A stretch of DNA of 64,000 nt from Microbacterium sp. 1.5R (GCF_001889265.1 NZ_CP018151.1:3038001-3102000), one strand, 5' to 3'; shown: positions 1 to 9,142, counted from the stretch's first letter. Notes: generated by a model from the sequence alone, not told the origin. Program-made: numbers and translations.

Positions 1-1248
1 ACATTCGTCGTCACCGCAGGATTCATCTCCATGGGTCTGGGCGCGCTCATCGCGGGTCGACTCTCAGACCTGCTGGGACGCAAGGCGGTGCTCGTGGCGA
101 CGACCACGCTGTTCGCCAGCGCCACGGCGCTCGGAGCAACCTCCCCGGACTTCATGGCCTTCACCGCCTGGCGGCTCCTCGCGTGTCTGGGGATGGGAGC
201 GGCGATGGCGACGAGCAGCACCCTCGTGGCCGATCTTGTTCCGCCCAGGCGTCGAGCGGCGCTGCTCGCGACTGCATATGCCGCGGTGGGGCTGGGAACG
301 ACTCTCGGCGCCGCACTCGCCGGACTGCTCCTCCCGCTGGGTGGATGGCGAGCCCTGCTGGTGGCCGGTGGTGTCATCCCCCTCGTGATCGTGCTGGTCC
401 TGGCGGCGGTCGTACCCGAATCGCCCGCCTTCTACGCTGCGCGGGGCGATCTCGTGCGGGCGCGCCGCGCTCTCGCCAGGCTGATACCGACGACGCTGAC
501 CGAATCCGTGACCTTCTCGACTCCGAAGGCGGCGGACCGCACACACGTCGTCCGCCAGCTCATCTCGCGCCGCTTCCGGATCACGACGGCACTTCTGTGG
601 GTCTTCGGATTTCTTTCGCTGGGAACTCAGCTGATGATCGTCCAATATCTGCCGACGCTGCTGCAGCAGCCGACACCCGGCCTGGACTCGGTGCAGAGCA
701 GCACAGTAGTCGGACTGTACGGACTGACCAGCGTGGCCGGGACGCTGGTCATCGGTGCGGTGCTCACGAAGGTCTCCCGTTTCGTCGCCATCGGTTCGGC
801 CCTCATCCTTTCAGCAGCCGCTGCAGTGCTGGTCGGCGTCACACCCGACCTCAGTTACGGCCAGCTGCTTCTGCTCCTCGGCATTGCCGGGTTCGTCCTG
901 CCTGCGGCGTTCGGTCCGACTCGCTCGGTGCTCGCTGCAGCCGCGTACCCCACCCGTATCCGCGGCACGGGTGTGGGTTCGACGGAGTTCAGCGCTCGGA
1001 TCGGCTCGGCCGTGGGAGGCGCGGTCGGCGGCACTCTGATCGGTGCAGGCCTGGGCCTGACGGGGCTCTTCCTGACGCTCCTGGCGCCGATCGCCGTACT
1101 GACCGCGACAGTGTTCGGCCTGGCGATGGATGCCCGTCGCCGCGGGGACGCGTCGTCGGCCGACTCGACCACGACTGCGGGATCGCGGGGAGTAGAGTCA
1201 GCCGACACGGTCGACGCGGATCGTCCTCAGCCGACTGCGGGGAAGTGA
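1..1248 (+). CDS. MFS permease (5' end outside window)
   Basis: Reading is open from base 1, so the true start lies upstream; the first in-window ATG is at 31. The visible ~415 residues carry the MFS signature between TM2 and TM3 (GRLSDLLGRKA) and about ten hydrophobic segments, so roughly the first 50 residues and TM1 are missing. A second motif at the half-way loop is weak. The C-terminal 35 residues are a hydrophilic tail rich in Ser, Thr and Asp. The family is the major facilitator superfamily, sugar/aromatic-acid transporter type; the substrate cannot be told. It converges on the ABC importer operon, and a shared hairpin lies between them. Confidence 0.85.
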   Translation, partial: TFVVTAGFISMGLGALIAGRLSDLLGRKAVLVATTTLFASATALGATSPDFMAFTAWRLLACLGMGAAMATSSTLVADLVPPRRRAALLATAYAAVGLGTTLGAALAGLLLPLGGWRALLVAGGVIPLVIVLVLAAVVPESPAFYAARGDLVRARRALARLIPTTLTESVTFSTPKAADRTHVVRQLISRRFRITTALLWVFGFLSLGTQLMIVQYLPTLLQQPTPGLDSVQSSTVVGLYGLTSVAGTLVIGAVLTKVSRFVAIGSALILSAAAAVLVGVTPDLSYGQLLLLLGIAGFVLPAAFGPTRSVLAAAAYPTRIRGTGVGSTEFSARIGSAVGGAVGGTLIGAGLGLTGLFLTLLAPIAVLTATVFGLAMDARRRGDASSADSTTTAGSRGVESADTVDADRPQPTAGK

Positions 1249-1252
1249 TCGA

Positions 1253-1292
1253 GAGCGCCACGCACGGACATCAATCGCCCTGCGTGGCGCTC
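1253..1292. terminator. bidirectional terminator hairpin
   Basis: A 12-bp perfect stem (GAGCGCCACGCA / TGCGTGGCGCTC) with a 16-nt loop lies just after the MFS stop and 43 bp from the stop of the convergent ABC ATPase gene. No long T-tract follows on either strand. Confidence 0.55.
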
Positions 1293-1334
1293 CCGTCGAG
1301 TCTCGGATCGGGAAGCTCGTGCCGCAGCCAACGG

Positions 1335-2117
1335 TCACGCTACGTCGATCGAGTTCCGCATGATCATCCGGCGGATCGTCGCCCGCAGATCCAGATAGTC
1401 AGATCGCGACTTCGTCGTGATCTGGTCGCGACCTCGTCCGAGAGGAATATCGACCGAAGCCTCGACCGAAGCGGGCCGTCCTGACAGAACGATGACCTTG
1501 TCGCCCAGGTAGACGGCTTCATCGATGTCGTGGGTAACGAGGATGATCGTCACGCCGAGTCGATCTCGGATGTCGAGCATGAGGTCTTCGAGATCGGCCC
1601 TGGTCTGGGCGTCGACCGAGGCGAACGGCTCGTCCATGATCAGCACTTCCGGACGGTACGCGAGCGACCTGGCGATGGCCGCCCGCTGCTGCATGCCGCC
1701 GGACATCTCCCACGGGTAGAGCCGCTCGGCGTGAGGGAGACCAACCTCAGCCAGCGCCTGGCGGACCCGCTCCTTCCGGTCGGACGAAGACATCCCGTAC
1801 CGCCTGAGGGGCAGCTCGACGTTCTGAGCGATGCGCATCCACGGCATCAGTGACCTGCTGTAATCCTGGAAGACCACGGAGACCTCAGCGGGTGGACGCG
1901 TAACCGGCTGGCCATTGATCCGGACCTCACCGGAATCCGCGGGACCGAGAGCCGCGAGGGTGCGCAGAAGCGTCGTCTTCCCCGTACCGGAGGGACCGAC
2001 GATGCACACGAATTCGCCGCGCGCCGCTTCGAACGACACACCTGCGAGCACTTGATTGCTGCCGAATGACTTCGTGACGGCGACTGCCTCCAGTGCCGGG
2101 ATTCGAGATTCGTCCAT
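1335..2117 (-). CDS. ABC transporter ATP-binding protein (SsuB/TauB/ThiZ type)
   Basis: A 260-residue nucleotide-binding subunit. It shows Walker A (GPSGTGKTT), the Q-loop (VFQDYSRSLMPWM), the signature SGGMQQR and Walker B (VLIMDEPFASVD) followed by the H-loop (VTHDIDEAV). The start at 2117 is chosen because AGGAGA sits seven bases upstream; longer in-frame starts would run into the permease gene. It energises the importer formed with the two permeases encoded immediately upstream, spacing 17 bp. SsuB/TauB-like ATPases serve importers of sulfonates, nitrate or thiamine precursors; sequence alone does not separate these. Confidence 0.9.
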   Translation of the reverse strand: MDESRIPALEAVAVTKSFGSNQVLAGVSFEAARGEFVCIVGPSGTGKTTLLRTLAALGPADSGEVRINGQPVTRPPAEVSVVFQDYSRSLMPWMRIAQNVELPLRRYGMSSSDRKERVRQALAEVGLPHAERLYPWEMSGGMQQRAAIARSLAYRPEVLIMDEPFASVDAQTRADLEDLMLDIRDRLGVTIILVTHDIDEAVYLGDKVIVLSGRPASVEASVDIPLGRGRDQITTKSRSDYLDLRATIRRMIMRNSIDVA

Positions 2118-2134
2118 GGTGGGCTCTCCTGAGA

Positions 2135-2896
2135 TCATGTGCGGGATTTGCGGTGCCAAGCGAGCACGTGATGCTCGATCACCATGAGGATGAGGTTGAG
2201 GGCGTAGCCGATGATTCCCAGAAGCAGCATCCCCGACCACATCTCCGGGATGGAGAACTGACGCTGGGCTTGCAGGATGAAGTAGCCGATTCCCCGGGAA
2301 GCCCCGAGAAGTTCGCTGGCGAACATCAAGATGACCGACACGGCGAGGCTCGCGCGGATGCCCGCGAAGATCTGGGGGCCGGCGTTCGGGAGCACGATCC
2401 TGAAGATCCAGTCGACGGTGCGCACGCGGTTCGACCTGGCCACGTCCACGAACGCAGGAGGTGTCCCGCGCACCCCATCGATCGTGTTGAGGAGGATGGG
2501 CCAGAGCGCGCCGAGCACGATGATCGTGATGCGCATGTCCTGGCCGATGCCGATCAACTGGATCGCGAGAGGCAGCAGAGCCACGGCGGGCAGGTATCTC
2601 AGAAACTGAAGGACCGGGCCGACGGCGGTCGCGACGTAATCACTCAGACCGATCACCACCCCGAGGGCGATTCCGAGTACGACGGAGATCCCGAGCCCGG
2701 CGAGGATCGCTTGCAGGCTCGGCACGACATGTTCGGGCACGAGCGCGAACAGCCACAACTCTCGGAACCGCCGCAGGATTGTTTCCAACGGGGGGAAGTA
2801 GAACGAGGTGCTCCCGGCGCTGGCGAACCACCAGATCGCGATCAGCGCGATCGGCACCAGAGCGGGGAGCGCGATCCGCGCGGCTCGTGCATTCAC
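2135..2896 (-). CDS. ABC transporter permease (SsuC/TauC type)
   Basis: A 253-residue inner-membrane permease with six or so hydrophobic spans starting at residue 8. It carries the EAA-type loop (LPNAGPQIFAGIRASLAVSV) that docks on the ATPase. The family is BPD_transp_1 of nitrate/sulfonate/taurine importers. The ATG at 2896 overlaps the stop of the upstream permease by four bases, so translation is probably coupled. Having two different permeases in one operon suggests a heterodimeric channel, as in several hydroxymethylpyrimidine/riboflavin-type or aliphatic sulfonate systems. Confidence 0.88.
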   Translation of the reverse strand: MNARAARIALPALVPIALIAIWWFASAGSTSFYFPPLETILRRFRELWLFALVPEHVVPSLQAILAGLGISVVLGIALGVVIGLSDYVATAVGPVLQFLRYLPAVALLPLAIQLIGIGQDMRITIIVLGALWPILLNTIDGVRGTPPAFVDVARSNRVRTVDWIFRIVLPNAGPQIFAGIRASLAVSVILMFASELLGASRGIGYFILQAQRQFSIPEMWSGMLLLGIIGYALNLILMVIEHHVLAWHRKSRT

Positions 2897-3726
2897 GCGA
2901 TCACCGTCCGATGCGCCGGGTGCCAGCTGAGCAACGCCTTCTCCATCCGGGCGAACCCTGCGTTCACCCCGACGCCGAGCAGGCCGCAGAAGACGATGTA
3001 GGAATACATCGTCGGGATGTCTCCTCCGAGCTGGCTGGTCAGGATGCTCTCACCCAGGCCCCCGGCGGGGATGACGATCTGCGCACTGATCGTGACGAGC
3101 AGGCAGATCGCGGCAGCGAGCCGGATGCCGGTTGCGATGTAAGGCAGCGCCGTGGGAACGAGCAGGAAGAGCAGTGTGTCGCCGCGGCGTATGCGAAACG
3201 ATCGGAAGGTGTCTCGCGCCACTTTGTCGACATCGTGCGCACCGTAGATCGTCTGCATGATGACCGCCCAGACAGCTGCGAAGAAGGCCAGCAGAATGGT
3301 GCTCTCCAGGCCCGATCCATACAGAAGCACCACCAGGGGTACGAGCACGAGCGCCGGGATCGTGCGGAGGAAGTCGAGGGTGAACACCGACATCCGGTAC
3401 GCGATCCGGCTCGCGCCGAGCGGAAAGCCAACGGCGACGCCGACCACAACGGCCAGAATCAAGCTCACTCCCCAGCTTGCGAGCGTCGCGCCGAGCGGGC
3501 CCCAGAGAGAACCCTCGACGACCGCGGTGATCGCGGCTGCGCCGACAGCGACCGGCGTCGGGACGGCGCCCAGATCCCCGATGGTCGCGAACAGCTGCCA
3601 CGCGACGAGGACCGCCACGACGACGACGATCTGGGCGACTCGGGAGGAAGGTAGACGCACCCGCCGCCGACCCTGGGTGCGAGACGCCGACTTCGTCGAC
3701 ATCCGGGACGCGACGTCAATCGCCAT
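2893..3726 (-). CDS. ABC transporter permease (second subunit)
   Basis: A 277-residue permease with a basic cytoplasmic N-terminus of about 30 residues and then multiple hydrophobic spans. The coupling loop reads LVPTALPYIATGIRLAAAI. The start at 3726 overlaps the end of the lipoprotein gene by 11 bp and has a modest purine-rich ribosome site; an ATG eight codons later lacks one. It pairs with the other permease of the operon. It shares the BPD_transp_1 fold but is clearly not a recent duplicate of its partner. Confidence 0.88.
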   Translation of the reverse strand: MAIDVASRMSTKSASRTQGRRRVRLPSSRVAQIVVVVAVLVAWQLFATIGDLGAVPTPVAVGAAAITAVVEGSLWGPLGATLASWGVSLILAVVVGVAVGFPLGASRIAYRMSVFTLDFLRTIPALVLVPLVVLLYGSGLESTILLAFFAAVWAVIMQTIYGAHDVDKVARDTFRSFRIRRGDTLLFLLVPTALPYIATGIRLAAAICLLVTISAQIVIPAGGLGESILTSQLGGDIPTMYSYIVFCGLLGVGVNAGFARMEKALLSWHPAHRTVIA

Positions 3727-4741
3727 CGGTCTTCCACAGAAGGTCGGACGGGTCGTAACCGGCCTCGATGAAGCCCTCCCGTTCCATCAGCTCGACGTAG
3801 TTCTCGACGTCCGCCTCGGACAGCGAGGAGTCATAGAGGGGAATGACCGAGTTCTCGATCGCCTCCGGCGAGAGAGAGGTGAACGTGGGAAGAACGGCCC
3901 GCACTGCCTCCGGGTTCTCGTTGGCGTACTCGGCCGCTCGCTGGATCGCGGTAGTGAATTTGGTGATGGTCTCGGGGTTTGCGTTCGCAAACTGTTCTCC
4001 CGCAACCCAGGTGAGCGCGGTCATGCCGCCGAGCCCCTCGGTGAAGGGCTGAGAGATCGGGACGAGCCCGGCGGCTTCGGCTTCCGAGAGGAACGGGTCG
4101 ACGACGAACGCCGCATCCACTCGATCGGACTGCAACGCCGAGACCATGTCGGGATAGGCGATCTCGACGATCTCGACATCGGCAGGATCGACTCCCGCCT
4201 CTTCCAGCACCACGCGCAGAGCGAGCTCGGGCGCGGACTTCAGACCCACAACGGCGACTGTCTTGTCAGCGAGGTCTTCCACCGACGAGACTCCACTGTC
4301 GGGAGCGGCGATGAGCGCGGTCGTGTCGCCGACCCCGTCGACTGGATATCGGTCGTTGCCGGAGGCAACGACGACCGGGAGCCCTTTCGATGCGGCAGTG
4401 ATCACCGGGACGGACGTCATCAGCGCCAGCTGAAGTTCGTCATTCAGCAGCGAAGGGATCGCGGTCGCAGCCGTTTGGATGACCGAAGGAGTCACGACGA
4501 GGCCTTCGTCGTCGAAGTAGCCCTGGTCGATCGCGATGTAGAGGTTGGCAGCGTTCGCGATCGGGGTTATGCCGACGGTGAGCTCGGTCACCTGATCGTC
4601 AGATTGTGCGGAAGAGCCCGCGCCCGCGCCCCCTTCTCCCGTGCATCCGCTCAGTACGATCATCGCGGCTGCCAGACCGGCGATAGCGATGCTTGCTTTG
4701 CTGGAAGCCGCAGACACGGCGGCGTGCAGAGGTCTCTTCAT
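3716..4741 (-). CDS. ABC transporter substrate-binding lipoprotein (NMT1/TauA-like)
   Basis: A 341-residue exported lipoprotein. A signal peptide (residues 1-32) ends in the lipobox LSGC, so Cys32 would be lipidated. The mature protein begins with a Gly/Ser-rich linker and then the periplasmic-binding-protein II fold of the NMT1/SsuA/TauA family (TVGITPIANAANLYIAIDQG, then YFDDEGL). It is the first gene of the four-gene importer operon and has a good ribosome site (GAGGAG). The ligand could be a sulfonate, nitrate or a pyrimidine thiamine precursor; no adjacent metabolic gene settles it. Confidence 0.87.
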   Translation of the reverse strand: MKRPLHAAVSAASSKASIAIAGLAAAMIVLSGCTGEGGAGAGSSAQSDDQVTELTVGITPIANAANLYIAIDQGYFDDEGLVVTPSVIQTAATAIPSLLNDELQLALMTSVPVITAASKGLPVVVASGNDRYPVDGVGDTTALIAAPDSGVSSVEDLADKTVAVVGLKSAPELALRVVLEEAGVDPADVEIVEIAYPDMVSALQSDRVDAAFVVDPFLSEAEAAGLVPISQPFTEGLGGMTALTWVAGEQFANANPETITKFTTAIQRAAEYANENPEAVRAVLPTFTSLSPEAIENSVIPLYDSSLSEADVENYVELMEREGFIEAGYDPSDLLWKTDGD

Positions 4742-4815
4742 TCGTCGACTCCTCGTTGAGTTGGCTCGCGCTGGGATGCGCGGAACGCGACTAAGAGGAC
4801 ACTACGGCGATTAGG

Positions 4816-4836
4816 TTCGATCCGTCCAGTATCGAA
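4816..4836. promoter_or_regulatory. inverted repeat upstream of ABC importer operon
   Basis: TTCGAT and ATCGAA half-sites flank a 9-bp spacer, 75-95 bp upstream of the lipoprotein start in a relatively AT-rich stretch. This may be an operator, but no regulator gene is adjacent. The rest of the gap from 4742 to 4986 shows nothing recognisable. Confidence 0.3.
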
Positions 4837-4988
4837 TAATGAGCTGAGTACTTGAAGTGCGCAGCAGGCGCGCGCTCGCGCAACGGCACCGTGGGAACAC
4901 CGCGCCGATCGTGTCGCCACGTGTAGTGGCACCGGGGCGGTTCTGCTCCCGTTACTGCTGCGTTACCGCAACCGCCGTTCAGACATGA

Positions 4989-5033
4989 CGAAGGCCCCGC
5001 ATCCCAGTGTTTCCAAGGGAGTCGGGGCCTTCG
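4989..5033 (-). terminator. terminator after tRNA-Ser
   Basis: An 11-bp perfect stem CGAAGGCCCCG / CGGGGCCTTCG encloses a 23-nt loop immediately downstream of the tRNA 3' end in the direction of transcription. Confidence 0.6.
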
Positions 5034-5036
5034 TGG

Positions 5037-5127
5037 TGGCGGTGACGGTGGGATTTGAACCCACGGTAGGGGGTTACCCTACACAACTTTTCGAGAGTTG
5101 CACCTTCGGCCGCTCGGACACGTCACC
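5037..5127 (-). tRNA. tRNA-Ser(CGA)
   Basis: On the minus strand the acceptor arms GGTGACG and CGTCACC pair, followed by discriminator G and an encoded CCA at 5037-5039. The anticodon stem CAACT/AGTTG encloses the loop CTCGAAA, giving anticodon CGA (reads UCG). A long variable arm (TGTAGGGTAACCCCCTACC region) and the T-loop GGTTCAAATCC are both present, as expected for a class II serine tRNA. Length is 88 nt plus CCA. A terminator hairpin follows. Confidence 0.95.
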
Positions 5128-5184
5128 GCGGACTAGCTTACGACAACCCGCGCCACGGCGCGAATCGAGTGGGTCAGCACCGGA

Positions 5185-6231
5185 TCACCAGGCGGCGGCG
5201 ACCTCAGCGTGCGTGCGCAGGATGCCGTCGGTCGTTCCCTCGGGGGCCCGGCCGATGCCGCACTCCGTCGCGACGCCGAACTGCGGAGCGAAGCGCTGGG
5301 CCACGGCGATCCGCCGCTCTGCTCCCTCCGCGCCGTCTTCCCGATGAACGAGCCCCAGGTACAGCTCACCGTCGTACGCGAGGTCGGCGAGGGGCGCGAA
5401 GTACGCCTCGTCATCGCGTTCGATCGGCACGGGCAGGTGCAGCCAGGTCAGCGGGCGGGCCGATGCGGCGATCACGGCGTTCGCGTAGCGGACGAGGTTC
5501 GCCGCATCCGTCGGCTCGAAGAAGTGCTTCTCGGCGACGTCTCCGTAGCAGAGGTGCACTCCGACCTCGACATCGGCCGGCACGGCGTCGATCAGTGCCG
5601 CGAGGCGCGAGACGAGACCGGGCAACGGGTCGCCCTCCCACCACACGTCCATGACCCGCCCGAACGCCGGCGCGGCCTCGATGATCCCCATCTCGCTCGC
5701 CACGTCCCACTGGATCGCGAGGTCGCCGTGCGGGATCGCCGCGAGGATGCTGTCGACCTCGCGCAGCAGCGCGGCGGTGTAGACCGGGTCGATGGCGGCG
5801 CGGTCATCGCCGAAGAAGAATGACGAGACGACCGCGACCGTCGTCGGAAGTGAGACCTGGAAGCGGGTCGCGGCAGGTACGACGCCCTCGTCTCGCAGGC
5901 GCGAGAAGATCGCATACGACTCGATCGCGGCATCCGCATATCCCAGCGGCGGGAGCTGGATGCTCGCCGCATCCACCCCGTCGGCGATGCGCAGCGGTCG
6001 AGCGTCGATGCCGGCCCTGAACGGGATGGGCTCGTCGCCGATGCGCTCGATGCCGTCGGCTTCGCCGAGCACGTCGGGCTGGAACATGATCCAGTGGAAT
6101 CGCTTGCCGACCTCACCGTCGGGGATGCGGCGGAGTCGCGGACCCAGCAGTTCGGCGGCGATGCGCATCGTGGTCTCGGCGTCGTCGAAGTTCACACTGC
6201 CCACGAGGAGGGCACCCTGCGGCTGAGTCAT
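5185..6231 (-). CDS. MetE-like (UROD/MetE superfamily) zinc protein
   Basis: A 348-residue protein with the zinc-site layout of the catalytic half of cobalamin-independent methionine synthase: HLC at residues 226-228 and a distal Cys at 324 in ATECGIGR. MetE uses HxC plus a later Cys to bind the zinc that activates the thiol acceptor. It lacks the MetE N-terminal half, so it is a stand-alone MetE-like methyltransferase or thiol-active enzyme rather than MetE itself. The acceptor is unknown. It is divergent from the oxygenase gene at 6359, and the 127-bp gap between them holds an iron-box-like palindrome. Confidence 0.6.
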   Translation of the reverse strand: MTQPQGALLVGSVNFDDAETTMRIAAELLGPRLRRIPDGEVGKRFHWIMFQPDVLGEADGIERIGDEPIPFRAGIDARPLRIADGVDAASIQLPPLGYADAAIESYAIFSRLRDEGVVPAATRFQVSLPTTVAVVSSFFFGDDRAAIDPVYTAALLREVDSILAAIPHGDLAIQWDVASEMGIIEAAPAFGRVMDVWWEGDPLPGLVSRLAALIDAVPADVEVGVHLCYGDVAEKHFFEPTDAANLVRYANAVIAASARPLTWLHLPVPIERDDEAYFAPLADLAYDGELYLGLVHREDGAEGAERRIAVAQRFAPQFGVATECGIGRAPEGTTDGILRTHAEVAAAW

Positions 6232-6289
6232 GCATCCAGGGTATCGGCGCGTGTTTTCTCCGGCACCCTCTCGGGCGAACGCCGCGCCT

Positions 6290-6308
6290 CCAAGTTAGGC
6301 TGTCCTAA
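6290..6308. promoter_or_regulatory. DtxR/IdeR iron-box-like palindrome
   Basis: The core TTAGGCTGTCCTAA (6295-6308) is a perfect TTAGG/CCTAA inverted repeat. By my alignment the 19-bp window matches the DtxR/IdeR consensus at 14 positions. It lies 50 bp upstream of the oxygenase start and 58 bp upstream of the divergent MetE-like gene, so iron could repress either or both. Confidence 0.55.
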
Positions 6309-6358
6309 AGGCATCCGTCGCAGGGTGCGCCGCGGAGTCGAGGCACGGAGGGGACGCA

Positions 6359-7162
6359 ATGGGCTTCATCACATCGGAGGCGCTGGCAGAGACCGGCTAC
6401 GTCGTGCTCGACGACCACGATCAGGCGTCCGATCCCGCGGAGTGGCTCGATCTCGAGTACATCGGCTGGCGCTCGTCGGGCGTCACCCGCTTCGCCCCGC
6501 TCGCCAGCTACGCCGGCGCGATCGAATGCAACGGCTTCTGGAACCAGACCCCTCCCCGCACCGACAAGGACGGCGTGTGGGTCGAGTCGCAGGTCGCGAT
6601 CGCCCCGACCCTGCAGCGACGCGCCCTCGAGCCGGGCGCCGGAGTCGGCCGCTGCCGCGTCATCGAACTGCAGCCCAACGACTACGCGGACGCCGTCTAC
6701 AACCTGCACCAGGACGACAACAACCGCCTCAACGAAGACGGCACCGGCTGGGTCGTGCGCGGCTACTACAACCTGTCCGATGACACGGATTCGCTGCTTC
6801 TCCTGCGCTCCGACCGCTTCGACCCGGCGACCGAGATCCGCCTGCCGTTGCGCGAGGGATCCCGCATCATCGTCGACACCCAGCGCTTCTGGCACGCGGT
6901 CTGGCATCGCGGCACGACCCCGCGGTACGCCCTCATCACCTCGTGGACGTCGGGTCCCGAGCTCGACGCCTACATCGAGGCGAACCACGGAAACCCGCAC
7001 CCGGCGACCGTCGACCTCGACCCGCAGCTCGTCGACGACGCACAGGTCGAACTCCACCGTCGCATCGAAGAGCGCCGCCGCGTCTTCGAGGCGCAGGGCA
7101 TCGTGATGGAACCGCGCGCCGACCTCAACGTCGGACCCCCGCGCTTCCTCGGTCGGGCATGA
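6359..7162 (+). CDS. Fe(II)/2-oxoglutarate-dependent oxygenase-like protein
   Basis: A 267-residue protein with the facial-triad pattern of 2-oxoglutarate oxygenases: His117-Gln-Asp119 (LHQDDNN), distal His179 (QRFWHAVWHRG) and Arg189 ten residues later, the usual 2-oxoglutarate-binding residue. No signal peptide is seen. The family would bind Fe(II) and hydroxylate a small molecule or peptide, but the substrate is unknown. The placement downstream of an iron-box-like site, and divergent from a MetE-like zinc protein, suggests an iron-responsive function. The assignment rests on motif spacing, without overall family recognition. Confidence 0.6.
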   Translation: MGFITSEALAETGYVVLDDHDQASDPAEWLDLEYIGWRSSGVTRFAPLASYAGAIECNGFWNQTPPRTDKDGVWVESQVAIAPTLQRRALEPGAGVGRCRVIELQPNDYADAVYNLHQDDNNRLNEDGTGWVVRGYYNLSDDTDSLLLLRSDRFDPATEIRLPLREGSRIIVDTQRFWHAVWHRGTTPRYALITSWTSGPELDAYIEANHGNPHPATVDLDPQLVDDAQVELHRRIEERRRVFEAQGIVMEPRADLNVGPPRFLGRA

Positions 7163-7220
7163 CGACGGAGACCCGCCCCGATAGGTCCGGCATCTGAACT
7201 CGGCCGGGCTGGCGTCCGTC

Positions 7221-7289
7221 TGCAGGACCCATGCACGTATGCAGGACCAGAACGCGGTTCTGAACCGACATCGGTGCTTCCGTCCTGCA
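7221..7289. repeat. 69-bp hairpin element, diverged copy
   Basis: This begins TGCAGGACCCATGCACGTAT and ends GTCCTGCA, exactly 69 bp, the same length and terminal sequence as three copies at 43867, 44049 and 44278. The inner stem has decayed. It lies in the 306-bp gap (7163-7468) between the convergent oxygenase and cydC genes; I see nothing else in that gap. Confidence 0.65.
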
Positions 7290-7468
7290 CACGGTCGCCG
7301 ACACGACACCGGGCGGGCCTGTCATTCCCGAACCCCGGCACGACGTCGGACTCCACCCCCGACACACCGAACGGACGAACGGATGCCAGGGCACGCCGCC
7401 CTAGACGTCCGACACTGTGCCCGGGGCTAGCGGCGAGAAGTCGCCCCTGAACCCCGACAGCCGCCGGA

Positions 7469-9142
7469 CTACTCCGCGACCGTGCGCCCGTCGTCCAACC
7501 GCACGACCCGGTCGACGGCGCCCGCGGGCGGGGCGACGTGCGAGATCAGCAGCACCGACTGCTCCCCCGCCGCGTGCAGCAGGTCGCGCAGCAACGCATC
7601 GGATGCATCGGGCTCGACACCCGCGGTCGGCTCGTCGAGCACCAAGACCGGGAAGCCCCTGAGCAGCGCGCGAGCCAGAGCGATCCGCTGCGCCTGCCCG
7701 CCGGACACGAGTCCGCCGCGGTCGCCGACCCGCGCATCCAGTCCGCCCCGCTCGCGCACCCAGGCGCCGAGGCCGACGCGGTCGAGCACCGCGAGCAGCT
7801 CATCGTCGGTCGCGGAGTCTCGGGCGAACAGCAGGTTCTGGCGGATGTCTTCGTCGAACAGCTGCGGACTCTGCTCGCACAGCCCGATCGTGCGGCGTAG
7901 CGCAGGACCCGAGAGCGCCGATGCATCCATGCCGCCGACGGAATACTCACCCTCGACCCGCAGGAATCCGACGAGCGCTGCGGCCAGCGAGCTCTTCCCC
8001 GCACCGCTCGGTCCCGACACGAGCACACGCTCGCCCGGATGCAGGTCCAGGTCGACTCCTCGGAGAGCCGGCGTCCCCCCGGGCCACCACGCGCGCACAT
8101 CACGGAGTCGCAGCGCGGGAACTCCGACGATCTCCACATCCTCGCCGTCGTCCGACCTCAGCTCGGCCGGCATCTCCGCCGGCAGCACGTCGACGATGCG
8201 CTCGGCGCTCGAACGCACGCTGCGCCAGGATGCCGCGGCGATCGGCACGGCGCCGAAGACCTCGAACACGACCATGGGAACGAGCACGGCCACGGCGAGC
8301 CAGGGTCCGTCGATCGCCCCGGTCGTCAGCCCGGGAGCCGCGACAGCCAGCGCCCAGACCGACGCCGCGCCCGCGACCGCCGACACGACGCCGGCTGCGA
8401 TCGCCTGCGCCAGGGATGCCGTGCTCACGGCGCGGCGCAGCTCGGCATCCGCCTGCCGCACCCGCTCGCGGGCCTGCGGCTCAGCTCCATAGGCGAGCAG
8501 CACATCGAGCGTGCCGAAGTAGTCGGTCAGCGCGGCGGAGAGGTCGCCGCGACGGCGGGAGACGGCGGCCTCGGCCCGAGAGCCGAACACCCACCCCAGT
8601 CCGATCGCCGCAGCGGCCGCTACCACGAGGCATGCGGAGAGAGTGAGTGCGGCCGGCAGCGACACGAACGCCAGGAATCCGACGGCGCCGAGGGCGACGA
8701 GCCCCGAGACTGCGAGCGGCTGCACGACCCGCAGCGGCAGGTTCTGCAGGTTCTCGACATCGTCGACGAGGGCCGAGAGCACGCGACCGTGGTCGGTTCG
8801 TCCGAGTCCGGCAGGCGACAGCGGAGTGAGGCGCCGCACCATGTCGGCGCGTGTCGAGGCGAGCTGACGCAGCGCCGCATCGTGGCCGCTCAGCCGTTCC
8901 AGATACCGGGTCACCGCACGAGACACCGCGAAGAACCTCACCCCGACCACCGCGATCGACAGCGGCACGAGAGAGTCGACGATCGATGCGCTGACGATCA
9001 GCCAGCCGCTCACCGCGAGCAGGCTCACCGCGGCGCCCGCCGACAGGAAACCCCAGATCGCGCCGGGGAGGAAGCGGCGCATCGGCGGCTGCGCGAGACG
9101 CAGGATGCCGCGCACACGCACGGCGGAGCTGGCGCCGCTCAC
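7469..9142 (-). CDS. cydC: cytochrome bd assembly ABC exporter subunit CydC
   Basis: A 557-residue half-transporter. Five or six membrane spans (about residues 20-285) are followed by an ABC domain with Walker A (GPSGAGKSS), signature VSGGQAQR and Walker B (VLVLDEPTAGVE). With CydD it forms the heterodimeric thiol/glutathione or heme exporter needed to mature cytochrome bd. The GTG at 9142 overlaps the cydD stop by four bases (GTGA), the expected coupled start; upstream in-frame starts would lie deep inside cydD. It is last in the cydABDC order. Confidence 0.93.
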   Translation of the reverse strand: MSGASSAVRVRGILRLAQPPMRRFLPGAIWGFLSAGAAVSLLAVSGWLIVSASIVDSLVPLSIAVVGVRFFAVSRAVTRYLERLSGHDAALRQLASTRADMVRRLTPLSPAGLGRTDHGRVLSALVDDVENLQNLPLRVVQPLAVSGLVALGAVGFLAFVSLPAALTLSACLVVAAAAAIGLGWVFGSRAEAAVSRRRGDLSAALTDYFGTLDVLLAYGAEPQARERVRQADAELRRAVSTASLAQAIAAGVVSAVAGAASVWALAVAAPGLTTGAIDGPWLAVAVLVPMVVFEVFGAVPIAAASWRSVRSSAERIVDVLPAEMPAELRSDDGEDVEIVGVPALRLRDVRAWWPGGTPALRGVDLDLHPGERVLVSGPSGAGKSSLAAALVGFLRVEGEYSVGGMDASALSGPALRRTIGLCEQSPQLFDEDIRQNLLFARDSATDDELLAVLDRVGLGAWVRERGGLDARVGDRGGLVSGGQAQRIALARALLRGFPVLVLDEPTAGVEPDASDALLRDLLHAAGEQSVLLISHVAPPAGAVDRVVRLDDGRTVAE

